A program made the translations under genes and the position numbers. From Lachnotalea sp041821265 (GTDB lineage Bacteria; Bacillota; Clostridia; Lachnospirales; Lachnospiraceae), in assembly GCA_041821265.1 (NCBI GenBank), contig JBGUEQ010000022.1:1-64000 (forward strand): a DNA stretch of 64,000 nt, in the 5' to 3' direction. The notes under the pieces are model-generated. The model worked only from the letters and a program-made list of their open reading frames with translations. It searched no databases and was not told the origin of the DNA. Positions 1 to 8,559 of the stretch are shown piece after piece. Every line of letters begins with the position of its first letter. Position 1 is the stretch's first letter.

Positions 1-3
1 AAT

Positions 4-771
4 ATGAGTATTTTATCAGTAAATAATATTAGCTATAGTCACCTGTGTAACCACATAATTAGGGACATCTGTTTTAATGTTAATAAGGGCGATTTTATAG
101 GCATTGTTGGACCTAATGGTGGAGGAAAGTCCACTTTATTAAAAGCGATACTTGGGCTAATTCCAATTACAACAGGCAACATACAAATTTATGGAAAAAC
201 GATTGGAAAGAATAGAACGGCGGTGGGATATGTACCACAATTTGCTACCATGGACAGGCGATTTCCCATATCTGTGATGGAAGTTGTTTTAACGGGAAGG
301 TTAAAACAAGGATTATCGTTGTTTATGAAATATTCAAATGAGGATAAAGATATAGCAAATGAGCAATTAAAACGTGTTGGAATTGATCATCTGGCGAAAA
401 GGCAGATATCAGAATTGTCTGGCGGTGAGTTTCAGAGACTTCTAATTGCCAGAGCATTAACCGTTCATCCTAAGTTATTGCTTCTGGATGAACCGACGGC
501 AAGTGTTGATGTGAACTCCAGGGAGCAAATCTATCATTTGCTAAGGGAATTGAACAAAGAAATAACAATTGTTCTTGTTACACATGATCTATTGGCCATT
601 TCATCAGAGGTAAAAAAACTTGCATGTCTGAATGGGAAATTAGTATATCACGGAGAGCCCCTGCTTAACGAACATATTGTGAATGAACTCTATGGTTGTC
701 CAGTTGATTTGATTGCACATGGAGTTCCACACAGAGTGTTAAAAGAACATGAGGAGGGAATAGCAAAGTGA
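4..771 (+). CDS. Metal ABC transporter ATP-binding protein (ZnuC/MntB-like)
   Basis: This is the cytoplasmic ATPase that powers uptake of a divalent metal, most likely zinc or manganese. Visible motifs are Walker A (residues 36-44, GPNGGGKST), Q-loop Q79, signature LSGGE (138-142), Walker B ending LDEP (161-164) and switch H194. The length of 255 residues is normal for the family. It overlaps the permease gene by 4 bases, and a Fur-family gene follows, so the three form one operon. The substrate-binding protein gene should lie just upstream of the window. The metal cannot be assigned from the ATPase alone; zinc is favoured by the neighbouring Fur-like and COG0523 genes. Confidence 0.9.
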   Translation: MSILSVNNISYSHLCNHIIRDICFNVNKGDFIGIVGPNGGGKSTLLKAILGLIPITTGNIQIYGKTIGKNRTAVGYVPQFATMDRRFPISVMEVVLTGRLKQGLSLFMKYSNEDKDIANEQLKRVGIDHLAKRQISELSGGEFQRLLIARALTVHPKLLLLDEPTASVDVNSREQIYHLLRELNKEITIVLVTHDLLAISSEVKKLACLNGKLVYHGEPLLNEHIVNELYGCPVDLIAHGVPHRVLKEHEEGIAK

Positions 772-1634
772 TTAGTGCCTTATTTGAATATCAGTTTATG
801 CAGAATGCATTTATTGCTAGCATATTAGCCAGTATTGTTTGTGGAATCATAGGTGTTATTGTGGTAGAGAAGAAATTGGTTATGATGAGCGGTGGTATTG
901 CACATACTGCCTATGGAGGAGTTGGGCTTGGATATCTATTAGGATTTGAGCCAATCATTGGAGCATTTCTGTTCTCAGTCAGTGCGGCACTTGGAATAGG
1001 TGCAATTAAAAGAAGAGGCGGAGTACAATCAGATGTCATTATTGGATTATTCTGGTCACTTGGAATGGCTCTTGGAATCGTATTTATTGCGCTTATGCCG
1101 GGATATCCTCCAGATTTAAATTCCTATCTTTTTGGAAATATATTGTCAGTAACGAAAGCGGATCTGTATCTCATGATTATATTGAGCTTTCTTGTGGTTT
1201 TCATAGTAATTGCTTTGTTTAATGATTGGAAAGCATACCTGTTCGATGAAGAATTTGCTTCTATCATTGGTATAAAAACAGTATTTTTAGAATATTTGCT
1301 TTTGGTCTTAGTAGCAATGACAGTAGTTGTACTTATTCGGGTTGCAGGAATTATTTTGGTGTTGGCTTTATTAACAGCACCGTCAGCCATGGCTTCCATA
1401 TTTTCGAAAAGACTTAAGAGTCGCATGATATTTGCTGTAATCTTTGGCGTGATTTTCTGTATCAGTGGTTTATGGATTTCGTATAAATTAAATATCGCAT
1501 CTGGAGCATGTATTGTTATACTATCTGTTGTTTGCTATTTTTTTACCTATGCTATTCGTATAGTTCATATTAAGATGAAAAGAAAAAACATTGCATCAAA
1601 GCAAATAGTAGGGGAAGAAGAATCGGAGGTATAG
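768..1634 (+). CDS. Metal ABC transporter permease (ABC-3 family, ZnuB-like)
   Basis: This is the integral membrane channel of the zinc/manganese ABC transporter. The 288-residue protein is almost entirely hydrophobic with about eight membrane segments, as in the ABC-3 family, and ends in a basic cytoplasmic tail. The GTG start at 768 overlaps the TGA of the ATPase gene and is preceded by AGGAGGG at 752-758, which implies translational coupling. The Fur-family gene starts three bases after its stop. Family assignment rests on hydrophobic pattern and context; substrate is inferred. Confidence 0.9.
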   Translation: MISALFEYQFMQNAFIASILASIVCGIIGVIVVEKKLVMMSGGIAHTAYGGVGLGYLLGFEPIIGAFLFSVSAALGIGAIKRRGGVQSDVIIGLFWSLGMALGIVFIALMPGYPPDLNSYLFGNILSVTKADLYLMIILSFLVVFIVIALFNDWKAYLFDEEFASIIGIKTVFLEYLLLVLVAMTVVVLIRVAGIILVLALLTAPSAMASIFSKRLKSRMIFAVIFGVIFCISGLWISYKLNIASGACIVILSVVCYFFTYAIRIVHIKMKRKNIASKQIVGEEESEV

Positions 1635-1636
1635 AA

Positions 1637-2077
1637 TTGAAAGAACAAATGGAAAGCGAAGAAAGATTAAAAAATAGTGGTCTAAAAACTACAAAGAGCC
1701 GAAAGGCTATTTTGGATATTTTGATAAGAAGCGATCAGCCAATGGCGGCGGAACAAATTTTTCTTGTATTAAAGGATGAACAGATAGCTATTAATTTATC
1801 TACTGTTTATCGCACACTAGAGTCATTAGAAAATAAAGATTTGGTGACTAAAATTAGTATTTTAGATGATGACAGAATGCTATTTGAATACAATCAATTA
1901 GGACACAGACATTATTTGGTTTGCATATCCTGCAAAAAAATAATAACCGTACAGAATTGTCCACTTGGCACTTATGAAAAAACACTGGAAGATGAAACCC
2001 ATTTTAACATCATTGGACATAAGTTGTATCTATATGGTAATTGTGAGGATTGCCAAATAAAAAATGCAAGTAATTAG
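1637..2077 (+). CDS. Fur-family metalloregulator (Zur-like)
   Basis: This is a DNA-binding metal sensor that probably represses the transporter operon it belongs to. The N-terminal 80 residues form a winged helix, with the segment STVYRTLESLE typical of Fur recognition helices. The C-terminal half carries HRHYLVC plus two CxxC pairs (C96/C99 and C136/C139) that form the structural zinc site. The start is TTG at 1637, chosen because GGAGG at 1625-1629 is 7 bases away; the ATG at 1649 is too far. Whether it senses zinc, iron or peroxide is not decided by sequence; position beside a zinc-type transporter favours Zur. Confidence 0.88.
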   Translation: MKEQMESEERLKNSGLKTTKSRKAILDILIRSDQPMAAEQIFLVLKDEQIAINLSTVYRTLESLENKDLVTKISILDDDRMLFEYNQLGHRHYLVCISCKKIITVQNCPLGTYEKTLEDETHFNIIGHKLYLYGNCEDCQIKNASN

Positions 2078-2163
2078 GCATATGATAGCTATCGCGTTTT
2101 TTGGGGAGAAATGTATTTCGTGATAATAGGAATATGTTTCTCTTTTTTTAGCTCAATTTAGAG

Positions 2164-2205
2164 TTGATAATTATAGAAAAGAGTATTATTATATGAGCAT
2201 ATGCT
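2164..2205 (+). promoter_or_regulatory. Promoter with TGAGCATATG element for the COG0523 GTPase operon
   Basis: A TTGATA box (2164-2169) and TATTAT box (2187-2192) are 17 bases apart. TGAGCATATG lies at 2194-2203, inside the perfect palindrome AGCATATGCT (2196-2205), just downstream of the -10. The same element sits in the same relative place in other promoters of this window (5763, 8480, 15797 reverse, 28605 reverse). Confidence 0.65.
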
Positions 2206-2234
2206 AATTACTGGACATATAAGGAGGAAGTAAA

Positions 2235-3179
2235 GTGACAAAAACAGACATTATATCAGGCTTTTTAGGTGCAGGAAAAACAACCCTAATTAAAAAACTT
2301 TTAGAAGAAGCTTTTGTCGGTGAAAAAATAGTTTTAATAGAAAATGAATTCGGTGAAATAGGAATAGACGGATCCATACTGAAAGATTATGGTATTGAAA
2401 TAAAGGAAATGAATTCTGGATGTATCTGCTGTACCATAGCTGGGGATTTTAGCTCTGCATTAAAAGAATTACTGTCACTTTATCATCCAGACAGAATTAT
2501 TATTGAGCCATCAGGAGTAGGCAAATTATCAGATGTGATAAATGGATGTAAAAAGTTCTTAAAAGATGGTTTGGTAGAACTGAATATGTGCATTACGGTC
2601 GTGGATGCGATGAAATATAAGGTTTATTTAAAAAACTTTACAGAGTTTTATGCAGATCAACTTACAAATGCAAAAACGATTATATTGAGCAGAACTAAAA
2701 ACACGAAATCAGAAGTGATTGAAAATATTTTAAAGGATATTCAGAAATACAATCCCAAAGCCCATGTTGTAACAACGGACTGGAAAAATGTTCATGGAAA
2801 AAAGATTATTGGATTAGCAGAGACTTCCGAAGAAATACCTGGTTTGAAATTACTATTGGATCAACCAGAACACAAACATCACCATGACCATGGAATGCAT
2901 CATCATGCAGATGAAGTATTTCATGTATGGGGAAGAGAAACAGCAAAGGTGTTTGAACGAAGTAAAATAGATGAAATTCTAAATCGTCTTAACAATATAG
3001 AAGGAAATATTTTACGTGCGAAAGGAATTATTAGCACAGAAAGTGAAAAATGGATTCAATTTGATTATGTACCGGGTGAAGTGATAATCAGAGATACAAC
3101 ACCTGATTGTATTGGACGCATCTGTGTAATTGGAGAGCATATAAACGAGGATGTTCTTTCCCTTTTATTTGAATTATAG
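2235..3179 (+). CDS. COG0523 (G3E/CobW-family) metal-chaperone GTPase
   Basis: This is a GTP-dependent metal chaperone or insertase of the CobW/YjiA/ZNG1 class. Walker A is GFLGAGKTT (residues 9-17) and the family metal motif is GCICC (C63, C65, C66). A histidine-rich stretch at about 213-225 (HKHHHDHGMHHH) adds metal-binding capacity, and the C-terminal CobW domain is complete. The start is GTG at 2235 with AGGAGG at 2222-2227. A GTPase-permease fusion follows 8 bases downstream. Many COG0523 members are induced under zinc limitation, which fits the preceding zinc-type transporter, but the client protein is unknown. Its promoter carries the shared TGRGCATATG element. Confidence 0.88.
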   Translation: MTKTDIISGFLGAGKTTLIKKLLEEAFVGEKIVLIENEFGEIGIDGSILKDYGIEIKEMNSGCICCTIAGDFSSALKELLSLYHPDRIIIEPSGVGKLSDVINGCKKFLKDGLVELNMCITVVDAMKYKVYLKNFTEFYADQLTNAKTIILSRTKNTKSEVIENILKDIQKYNPKAHVVTTDWKNVHGKKIIGLAETSEEIPGLKLLLDQPEHKHHHDHGMHHHADEVFHVWGRETAKVFERSKIDEILNRLNNIEGNILRAKGIISTESEKWIQFDYVPGEVIIRDTTPDCIGRICVIGEHINEDVLSLLFEL

Positions 3180-3187
3180 AGGTAGAT

Positions 3188-4765
3188 ATGGCAACTTATA
3201 TAGATATTATAACGGGGTTCCTTGAAAGCGGAAAAACGACTGTCATCAACGAATTATTACAAAGTAATTATTTGGAAGAATTTCGTAAAATCATATTAGT
3301 TATTTGTGAAGAAGGTTTTACTGAGTATGATGAAGAAAAATTCGAGAAAATGCATGTTGAACTCTTGAGGGTGGAAAATGAATCAGATTTAAATGATGAT
3401 TTGTTTATACAAATTGCAGAGGAATATACGCCAGATTACATACTTGTGGAATATAATGGAACATGGAATATTTCTGAAATGTTGAGGTTGAAAATACCAT
3501 ATGATTATAAATTTAGAAATGTCGTTTTTGTAAGTGATGCAGGGAATTTTAGAAATCAGTTAAGCAATATGGCAACGGTTATGCAGCCACATATTTTAAA
3601 TAGTGATATCGTTATATTTAATCGATTCGAAAAATTGCATCAGGGAATGCAAAAAAAGTTAACCAGGGATATTAAAAATATTAATCCGAGAACTAGGGTG
3701 ACATTTATCAATGAGTTTGAAACAGATAAAATACTAAAAGAACGTTTCAAGACATTTAATAATCCTGAAAATACATCTATGAATTTTAAAATGAATTTAA
3801 AAGTAGGCATATTTTTAGCCGTTTGTTTTTCTTTACTTTTAATATTTGAATTTCCTAATGCATATAGTTACACACAATCCATGGTAACTGTATTTTTAAG
3901 TATTCTTATGCAGGCGATTCCATTTATTTTATTAGGAGCGTTTATTTCAGCAGGGATTCAGATATTTGCATCAACTGGATGGATTATGAAACAAATATCA
4001 AAAGGAAGCTGGTATTCCTTTTTGATTGCTTCAGTAGCAGGATTTTTTATGCCCATATGTGATTGTGGGATGGTTCCAATTATATCTGGGCTTTTAAAGA
4101 AAGAGACACCACTCCCACAAACGATAACTTTTTGGTTATCATCATCAGCAGTAAGTCCTATTGTTATTATTTCTATGCTTTACGCATTCCCAGAACAGCC
4201 ATATCTTGCAGTTGTAAGGGTTATAACTGGTTTAATTATTGGAATTATGGTAGGGGTTATATTGAAACTCATAAATCTTGAAACCAAGGATGTGACGAAG
4301 GGGAATCGGAGAGTTCAGAATATTGGAAAAGATGTTTTGGAATTAAAGTATGATGGAGTAAAAGGAAAAATTGAAGCAGTTTTTGCTGGAGCTAAGGTTG
4401 AATTTTTTAGGGTCGCAGAATATGTGATTATTGGGGCATTGATATCAGCTGTTTTACAGACGATTATGCCACAAACGATGAAAAGTTTTATTGGCAATAA
4501 TATTATTGTTCAGTTTATAGTTATGATTGTAGCAGCGATGCTTATGTCTACTTGTTCAACGTCCAATGCATTTATTGGAAGAAGTTTTTCTAATAATTTT
4601 TCTACAGTTCCAATTTTATCATTTATTGTGATGGGACCAATGCTTGATCTAAAGAATATGGTAATGCTTTCGGAAATTTTAAAGAAAAGATTTCTACTGT
4701 TTCTTGCAACTCTTGTAATCATAGAAAGCGCCATAGTCTTTGGTGCTTTATCATTCTTTTTGTAA
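3188..4765 (+). CDS. Fusion: G3E-like GTPase domain with DUF318/ArsP-type permease
   Basis: Residues 1-190 form a G3E-type P-loop domain (GFLESGKTT, residues 10-18). Unlike the preceding gene it has no CxCC metal motif. From about residue 200 to 525 there is an eight-to-ten-segment membrane permease of the DUF318/YcgR type with a conserved CDCG motif near residue 292 and an STCSTSN motif near 455. The two parts are normally separate proteins, so this is a true domain fusion. It lies between a COG0523 gene and a TIGR03943 gene, the usual partner of YcgR-type permeases. The likely role is GTP-regulated movement of a metal or thiol-reactive solute; the substrate is unknown. Confidence 0.8.
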   Translation: MATYIDIITGFLESGKTTVINELLQSNYLEEFRKIILVICEEGFTEYDEEKFEKMHVELLRVENESDLNDDLFIQIAEEYTPDYILVEYNGTWNISEMLRLKIPYDYKFRNVVFVSDAGNFRNQLSNMATVMQPHILNSDIVIFNRFEKLHQGMQKKLTRDIKNINPRTRVTFINEFETDKILKERFKTFNNPENTSMNFKMNLKVGIFLAVCFSLLLIFEFPNAYSYTQSMVTVFLSILMQAIPFILLGAFISAGIQIFASTGWIMKQISKGSWYSFLIASVAGFFMPICDCGMVPIISGLLKKETPLPQTITFWLSSSAVSPIVIISMLYAFPEQPYLAVVRVITGLIIGIMVGVILKLINLETKDVTKGNRRVQNIGKDVLELKYDGVKGKIEAVFAGAKVEFFRVAEYVIIGALISAVLQTIMPQTMKSFIGNNIIVQFIVMIVAAMLMSTCSTSNAFIGRSFSNNFSTVPILSFIVMGPMLDLKNMVMLSEILKKRFLLFLATLVIIESAIVFGALSFFL

Positions 4766-4775
4766 GGGGGCAGAC

Positions 4776-5675
4776 ATGGGTAGAAAAAAGAATATGGAAG
4801 CAATCGTTCAAGTATTTATATTAATTGCTATTGCCTGTTTACTAATAGATGCAATGATTAGTAAGAAAGTAAATTATTATGTTCATCCTAGATTTTATGT
4901 GGGGATATGGGTTTCAATTATTGTATTAATTTTATTTGCAATAAGTCTGATATCAAAAATTAAAAAAGCCAGACATAATGTAAATATACGACATTATATG
5001 ATTTTTGCTATTCCGTTGGTAGCTGCACTATTATTTCCTGCTACGGGTGTTAATAGTAAGGACATGACTATTGCAAATAGTGATATTGTAGCATCAAATA
5101 GTGAACAGAAAAATCCTAATAGTGAAACAGATAACAATACGATAGATGGTACGGATTCAGATAGTTATGATAGCGAAAGTATGACTAACGAAGAGGCGAT
5201 GGCGGATACAACTGATGCAACAGCTTCCACACAGGAGAATGAGCAAGCGAATGATATAGGGGAAGAAACAGTTGGTATTTCTGAAAAATATGCTCAATAT
5301 GAAGTCGATGGCGTAATGGTTATTAACGATGATATATTTGCAGATTGGTATTGTGATGTATATGATAATCTTGATGAATTTGTAGGAAAGAAATGTCAGT
5401 ATTTAGCGCAAGTATATTCAATGGAAGATTTTGAAGAAAATCAATTCTTGGCTGGAAGATATTTTATGGTATGCTGTGCTGCTGATTTGGTTGGATATGG
5501 AATTGTCTGCGAAACTGATATACGAAGTGAATTAAAGGATGAAGAATGGATTACAGTAACAGGGACGATAGCAGAATATGAATACAATGGCTATATGGTA
5601 CCGCTCTTAACAGATGTTAAGATAACGGAAGGTGAAGCACCAGATGTTGAGTATATATATTATAATAATTATTGA
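4776..5675 (+). CDS. TIGR03943/DUF1980 family protein (YcgQ-like permease partner)
   Basis: This is a membrane-anchored partner of the adjacent DUF318 permease. Three hydrophobic segments lie in the first 90 residues. An acidic Ser/Asn/Thr-rich linker of about 80 residues follows, then a C-terminal globular domain (about 175-299) with the CCAADL motif typical of TIGR03943. The start is ATG at 4776 after AAGGGGG (4764-4770); the longer frame from 4740 would overlap the previous gene without a ribosome site. In Bacillus the pair corresponds to YcgQ/YcgR. A terminator follows directly, closing the GTPase-permease operon. Confidence 0.75.
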   Translation: MGRKKNMEAIVQVFILIAIACLLIDAMISKKVNYYVHPRFYVGIWVSIIVLILFAISLISKIKKARHNVNIRHYMIFAIPLVAALLFPATGVNSKDMTIANSDIVASNSEQKNPNSETDNNTIDGTDSDSYDSESMTNEEAMADTTDATASTQENEQANDIGEETVGISEKYAQYEVDGVMVINDDIFADWYCDVYDNLDEFVGKKCQYLAQVYSMEDFEENQFLAGRYFMVCCAADLVGYGIVCETDIRSELKDEEWITVTGTIAEYEYNGYMVPLLTDVKITEGEAPDVEYIYYNNY

Positions 5676-5676
5676 T

Positions 5677-5711
5677 AAAAAATCTCATGTTAACGGCATG
5701 AGATTTTTTTC
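5677..5711 (+). terminator. Intrinsic terminator after the GTPase-permease operon
   Basis: A 13-base stem (5677-5689 paired with 5697-5709) closes on a 7-base loop and ends in a run of T. It begins two bases after the stop codon at 5675. Confidence 0.9.
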
Positions 5712-5728
5712 TGAATACGATTAAAATA

Positions 5729-5772
5729 TTGACATATGCCCAAAATAGATATATGATAGTTATGGGCATATG
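5729..5772 (+). promoter_or_regulatory. Ferredoxin promoter with perfect inverted-repeat operator
   Basis: TTGACA (5729-5734) and TATGAT (5752-5757) are spaced 17 bases apart. CATATGCCCA (5733-5742) overlaps the -35 and its exact inverted copy TGGGCATATG (5763-5772) lies at the start-site side, centres 30 bases or three helical turns apart. This is the best-preserved copy of the element shared by five promoters in the window. The arrangement predicts repression by a dimer or tetramer bridging the promoter. Confidence 0.8.
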
Positions 5773-5814
5773 CTTATTAAAAGAAATTATTATAATAAAG
5801 ATAATAGAAAGGGG

Positions 5815-5994
5815 ATGAATGATATCGCTGCAATAGTAGATGAAGAGAAATGTATAGGTTGTGGACAGTGCGCTGATATTTGCCCGGTTGATGCAATTTC
5901 AGTGGATAGTGGAAAAGCTGTTATCAATGAACTATGTGTGGAATGTGGAAACTGTGTAACAGTCTGTCCAGTAGAAGCAATTACGTTACTGTAA
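5815..5994 (+). CDS. 2[4Fe-4S] ferredoxin
   Basis: This is a small bacterial ferredoxin for low-potential electron transfer. Two CxxCxxCxxxCP clusters are visible (CIGCGQCADICPVD and CVECGNCVTVCPVE), giving two cubane clusters. The start is uncertain. ATG 5815 gives 59 residues but the AAAGGGG just before it leaves no spacing. The frame is open back to an ATG at 5770, which lies within the operator and about at the predicted transcription start, so it is unlikely. The gene heads a block of Fe-S assembly genes and has its own operator-bearing promoter. Confidence 0.88.
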   Translation: MNDIAAIVDEEKCIGCGQCADICPVDAISVDSGKAVINELCVECGNCVTVCPVEAITLL

Positions 5995-6063
5995 AGTAAG
6001 CTATGTATATATGAACAAAGGACACTACATAGTCACACATTCACTTTAAAGGAGGTTAGAATT

Positions 6064-6369
6064 ATGCCAAGAAGAGATGGGACTGGACCAAATGGAATGG
6101 GAGCTATGACTGGAAGACGAGCAGGATTTTGCAACAATGGTTTTGATGATCGCAATTTAGGAAGATGCTTTGGTGGGAATGGATTTCAACGAGGATACAG
6201 AAGACAGTTTGTACAAACAGGGATACCTGGTTACTTAAGAAACAGTAATCCTCAAAACATTCAGGATACAGATGAAAAAGCATTTTTGGAAATGCAGGAA
6301 ACAAAACTAGAAAACCAGTTGAAATCAGTTAAAGAGCAGTTATCAAATTTGAATAATGCTGCAAAATAG
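6064..6369 (+). CDS. DUF5320 family protein
   Basis: This small protein of unknown biochemical role is commonly found beside NifX-like, DUF134 and NBP35 genes in anaerobes. The N-terminus is the family hallmark, MPRRDGTGPNGMG, followed by a Gly/Arg/Asn-rich segment with two cysteines. Residues 70-100 form a predicted coiled coil ending in a leucine-rich heptad pattern. A strong AAGGAGG site (6051-6057) sets the ATG at 6064. Its context in an Fe-S assembly island supports a role in cofactor handling, but no activity is assigned. Confidence 0.75.
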   Translation: MPRRDGTGPNGMGAMTGRRAGFCNNGFDDRNLGRCFGGNGFQRGYRRQFVQTGIPGYLRNSNPQNIQDTDEKAFLEMQETKLENQLKSVKEQLSNLNNAAK

Positions 6370-6422
6370 TAAACAACAAAAAGCTTGCTTAGCGAACTTT
6401 CTACTGGTATGAATTATGTAAG

Positions 6423-6446
6423 GGAAGCTGGCAGTTGCCAGCTTCC
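6423..6446. terminator. 11-bp perfect hairpin, possible weak terminator
   Basis: GGAAGCTGGCA and its exact complement flank a two-base centre between the DUF5320 and deformylase genes. No T-run follows on the forward strand, so it may act as a transcript-end stabiliser or a leaky terminator rather than a full stop. Confidence 0.5.
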
Positions 6447-6472
6447 TATTAAAAATATAAAGGTGGTCAATA

Positions 6473-6946
6473 ATGGCATTAAGAAACATTAGAAATTATA
6501 ATGAAGAAGATACTATATTGCGTAAAAAATCAAAAGTAGTTAAAATAATAGATGAAAAGACTAAAATCTTACTAGCCGACATGGCAGACACCATGTATCA
6601 AGCAAATGGAGTGGGACTGGCAGCACCACAAATTGGAATATTAAAAAGACTAGTTGTTATCGATGTTGGTGAAGGGCTTATAAAACTTATTAATCCCGTC
6701 GTTTTGGAACAATTTGGAGAACAACAGGATATGGAAGGCTGTTTAAGTGTTCCAGACATATCAGGTGAAGTATTACGCCCTCAGAAGGTGCGCATCAAAG
6801 CTCAAGATGAAAATGGAAATTATTTTGAATTGGAAGGAACAGATTTGCTTGCTAGAGCATTCTGCCACGAACTTGATCATCTTGATGGAATTTTATTTAT
6901 TGATAAAACACTTCCAGATACGACCGTAAATAATATAGAACAATAG
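6473..6946 (+). CDS. def: Peptide deformylase
   Basis: This enzyme removes the formyl group from the N-terminal methionine of new proteins and needs a metal, usually Fe2+ or Zn2+. The three family motifs are present: GVGLAAPQIG (46-55), EGCLS with metal ligand C90, and HELDH with ligands H132 and H136 and catalytic E133. The 157-residue length is typical. Deformylase normally sits next to fmt. Here it lies among Fe-S and metal genes, so it may be a second, condition-specific copy. That is inference, because the rest of the genome is not visible. Confidence 0.93.
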   Translation: MALRNIRNYNEEDTILRKKSKVVKIIDEKTKILLADMADTMYQANGVGLAAPQIGILKRLVVIDVGEGLIKLINPVVLEQFGEQQDMEGCLSVPDISGEVLRPQKVRIKAQDENGNYFELEGTDLLARAFCHELDHLDGILFIDKTLPDTTVNNIEQ

Positions 6947-6960
6947 AATTGGAGGCATCA

Positions 6961-7818
6961 ATGGAATTATTTTTTGATTGCATACCTTGTATGTTAAAGC
7001 AGGCATTAGAAGCAGCCAGAAAGACTACAAGTGATGTGGAAATACATGATAAGGTAGTATGTGAAACTATTAATTTGATGACAAATTATAAAAAATATAG
7101 AAACTCACCCGACTTGGCACGGGAAATTCATAGAATTGTTAAGGAACAGACAGGAATCAAAGATCCATATTCTGAAATCAAAGAAAAAGATTTAGAAGCA
7201 GCGAAAATTGTATATCCATATTTGAAAGATTTTATTCAAAGTAAAGAGAATAGCCTTTACTGGGCACTAAAGATAGCGGCCACAGGAAATAACATTGATG
7301 CAGCTGTATATAGCGATATTGATGTGAAAAAATGTATTGAAAAAGAGTTGGAAAAAGAATTTTCAATCTGTGATATTGACATTATGGAGAAAAAATTACA
7401 AAATGCTTCAAATATACTTGTTATTGGTGATAATACGGGAGAGACAATTTTTGATAAAGTAATGATAGAAAGTTTTCCAAACATTCATATTACATATGGA
7501 GTAAGAAGTGAACCGATTATTAATGACGTAACAGAAAAAGATGCAGTTGCTTCCGGATTGGATCAGGTTTCGAAAATAGTATCTACTGGATGTAGTGCAC
7601 CGGGAGCCATATTAGAGGATTGTAGCAAAGAGTTTATTGACATTTACAATAAATCAGATATTATTATTAGTAAGGGACAGGGAAATTACGAAGCTCTTTC
7701 AGAAGAAAAAGGAAACATGTTTTTCCTCTTAAAAGCAAAATGTCCTATGATTTCACGGAAACTAAATGTCAATTTGAATGAATATATATTTAAATATGGC
7801 GGTGCAAAGCAATCGTAA
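6961..7818 (+). CDS. DUF89/ARMT1-like domain protein
   Basis: The protein belongs to the DUF89 family, whose studied members are metal-dependent phosphatases acting on damaged or reactive metabolites. Residues 1-100 are helical and begin with FDCIPCMLKQ, the usual cysteine-containing start. The core holds VIGDNTGETIFDKV (about 158-171) with the family's DN and E metal ligands. A later ISKGQGNYEAL segment is also conserved. The start is ATG 6961 after GGAGG (6951-6955). It is 14 bases downstream of def and 15 bases upstream of a DUF134 gene. Substrate unknown. Confidence 0.8.
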   Translation: MELFFDCIPCMLKQALEAARKTTSDVEIHDKVVCETINLMTNYKKYRNSPDLAREIHRIVKEQTGIKDPYSEIKEKDLEAAKIVYPYLKDFIQSKENSLYWALKIAATGNNIDAAVYSDIDVKKCIEKELEKEFSICDIDIMEKKLQNASNILVIGDNTGETIFDKVMIESFPNIHITYGVRSEPIINDVTEKDAVASGLDQVSKIVSTGCSAPGAILEDCSKEFIDIYNKSDIIISKGQGNYEALSEEKGNMFFLLKAKCPMISRKLNVNLNEYIFKYGGAKQS

Positions 7819-7833
7819 TATTAAGGAGAAAAC

Positions 7834-8310
7834 ATGGCAAGACCAACAAAATGGAGAAAAATTGAACATATACCAGCGATACCCTATTTCGTACCATCTG
7901 AAACGGATGTAGCTGAATTACCGGAAAATATTTTAAAGCTGGAAGAATTAGAAGCGATTCGTCTGAAAGATTTAGAAGGATTAGAGCAGGGTGAATGTGC
8001 AGAACGAATGGAAGTATCAAGACCAACATTTCAACGTATTTTATTATCAGCAAGAGAGAAAGTAGCAGATAGTTTAATCAATGGAAAGATGATACGCATT
8101 GATGGCGGTAACTTTACCCGTAATATATGTCCAATCCAATGTAAAGATTGTGGAAAAGAGTGGAAAGAAAGCTTTGAAAATCTTGAAGCGATTAAGAGTG
8201 GTAAGTATGCATGCCCAGATTGTGGTTCTGTTAATGTAATATGTGAGGATAATTGCAAGGACAAGTTTTGCCACAAAAATTGTTGGCGTCATAGAGGTAT
8301 GGACTTTTAA
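7834..8310 (+). CDS. DUF134 (UPF0251) DNA-binding protein with C-terminal zinc ribbon
   Basis: This is a predicted transcription factor. Residues 1-95 are the DUF134 domain with a sigma-like helix-turn-helix (ECAERMEVSRPTFQRIL). Residues 100-158 are cysteine-rich: CPIQCKDCG, CPDCG and a final CxxxxCxxxxCxxxC region that could bind zinc or an Fe-S cluster. A shorter paralog without this tail is encoded at 15001. DUF134 genes usually neighbour NifX-like genes, as here. It is the best candidate to read the shared TGRGCATATG operators, although no binding data exist. A strong terminator follows. Confidence 0.85.
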   Translation: MARPTKWRKIEHIPAIPYFVPSETDVAELPENILKLEELEAIRLKDLEGLEQGECAERMEVSRPTFQRILLSAREKVADSLINGKMIRIDGGNFTRNICPIQCKDCGKEWKESFENLEAIKSGKYACPDCGSVNVICEDNCKDKFCHKNCWRHRGMDF

Positions 8311-8340
8311 GGTAAAAATATAATATAGGTGAAAAATGTG

Positions 8341-8391
8341 GTGTTATAAAGCCAATGCTTGAGAAAGTATTGATTTTATGACACTTTTTTT
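8341..8391 (+). terminator. Intrinsic terminator after the DUF134 gene
   Basis: GTGTTATAAA pairs with TTTTATGACAC around an inner CAATGCTT/AAGTATTG stem, loop GAGA, followed by seven T. It ends the ferredoxin-to-DUF134 transcript. Confidence 0.88.
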
Positions 8392-8443
8392 GTGTTAAAA
8401 AGTATTTCTATCGTATTAAGTTAGGTACAATCTAAATACAATA

Positions 8444-8489
8444 TTGACATATGCCCACAATTGCATTAAAATATTTTAATGAGCATAAG
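8444..8489 (+). promoter_or_regulatory. Promoter with CATATGCCCA / TGAGCATAAG operator
   Basis: TTGACA (8444-8449) and TAAAAT (8467-8472) are 17 bases apart. CATATGCCCA (8448-8457) overlaps the -35, and a degenerate inverted half TGAGCATAAG lies at 8480-8489. The layout matches the ferredoxin promoter at 5729 and drives the IscU-like gene. Confidence 0.72.
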
Positions 8490-8559
8490 ACCAAAATACA
8501 CTATTTTAGTAAGGACTTATATGAAAAATTAAAAATATGTAGTGATTGGAAGGGATAAT

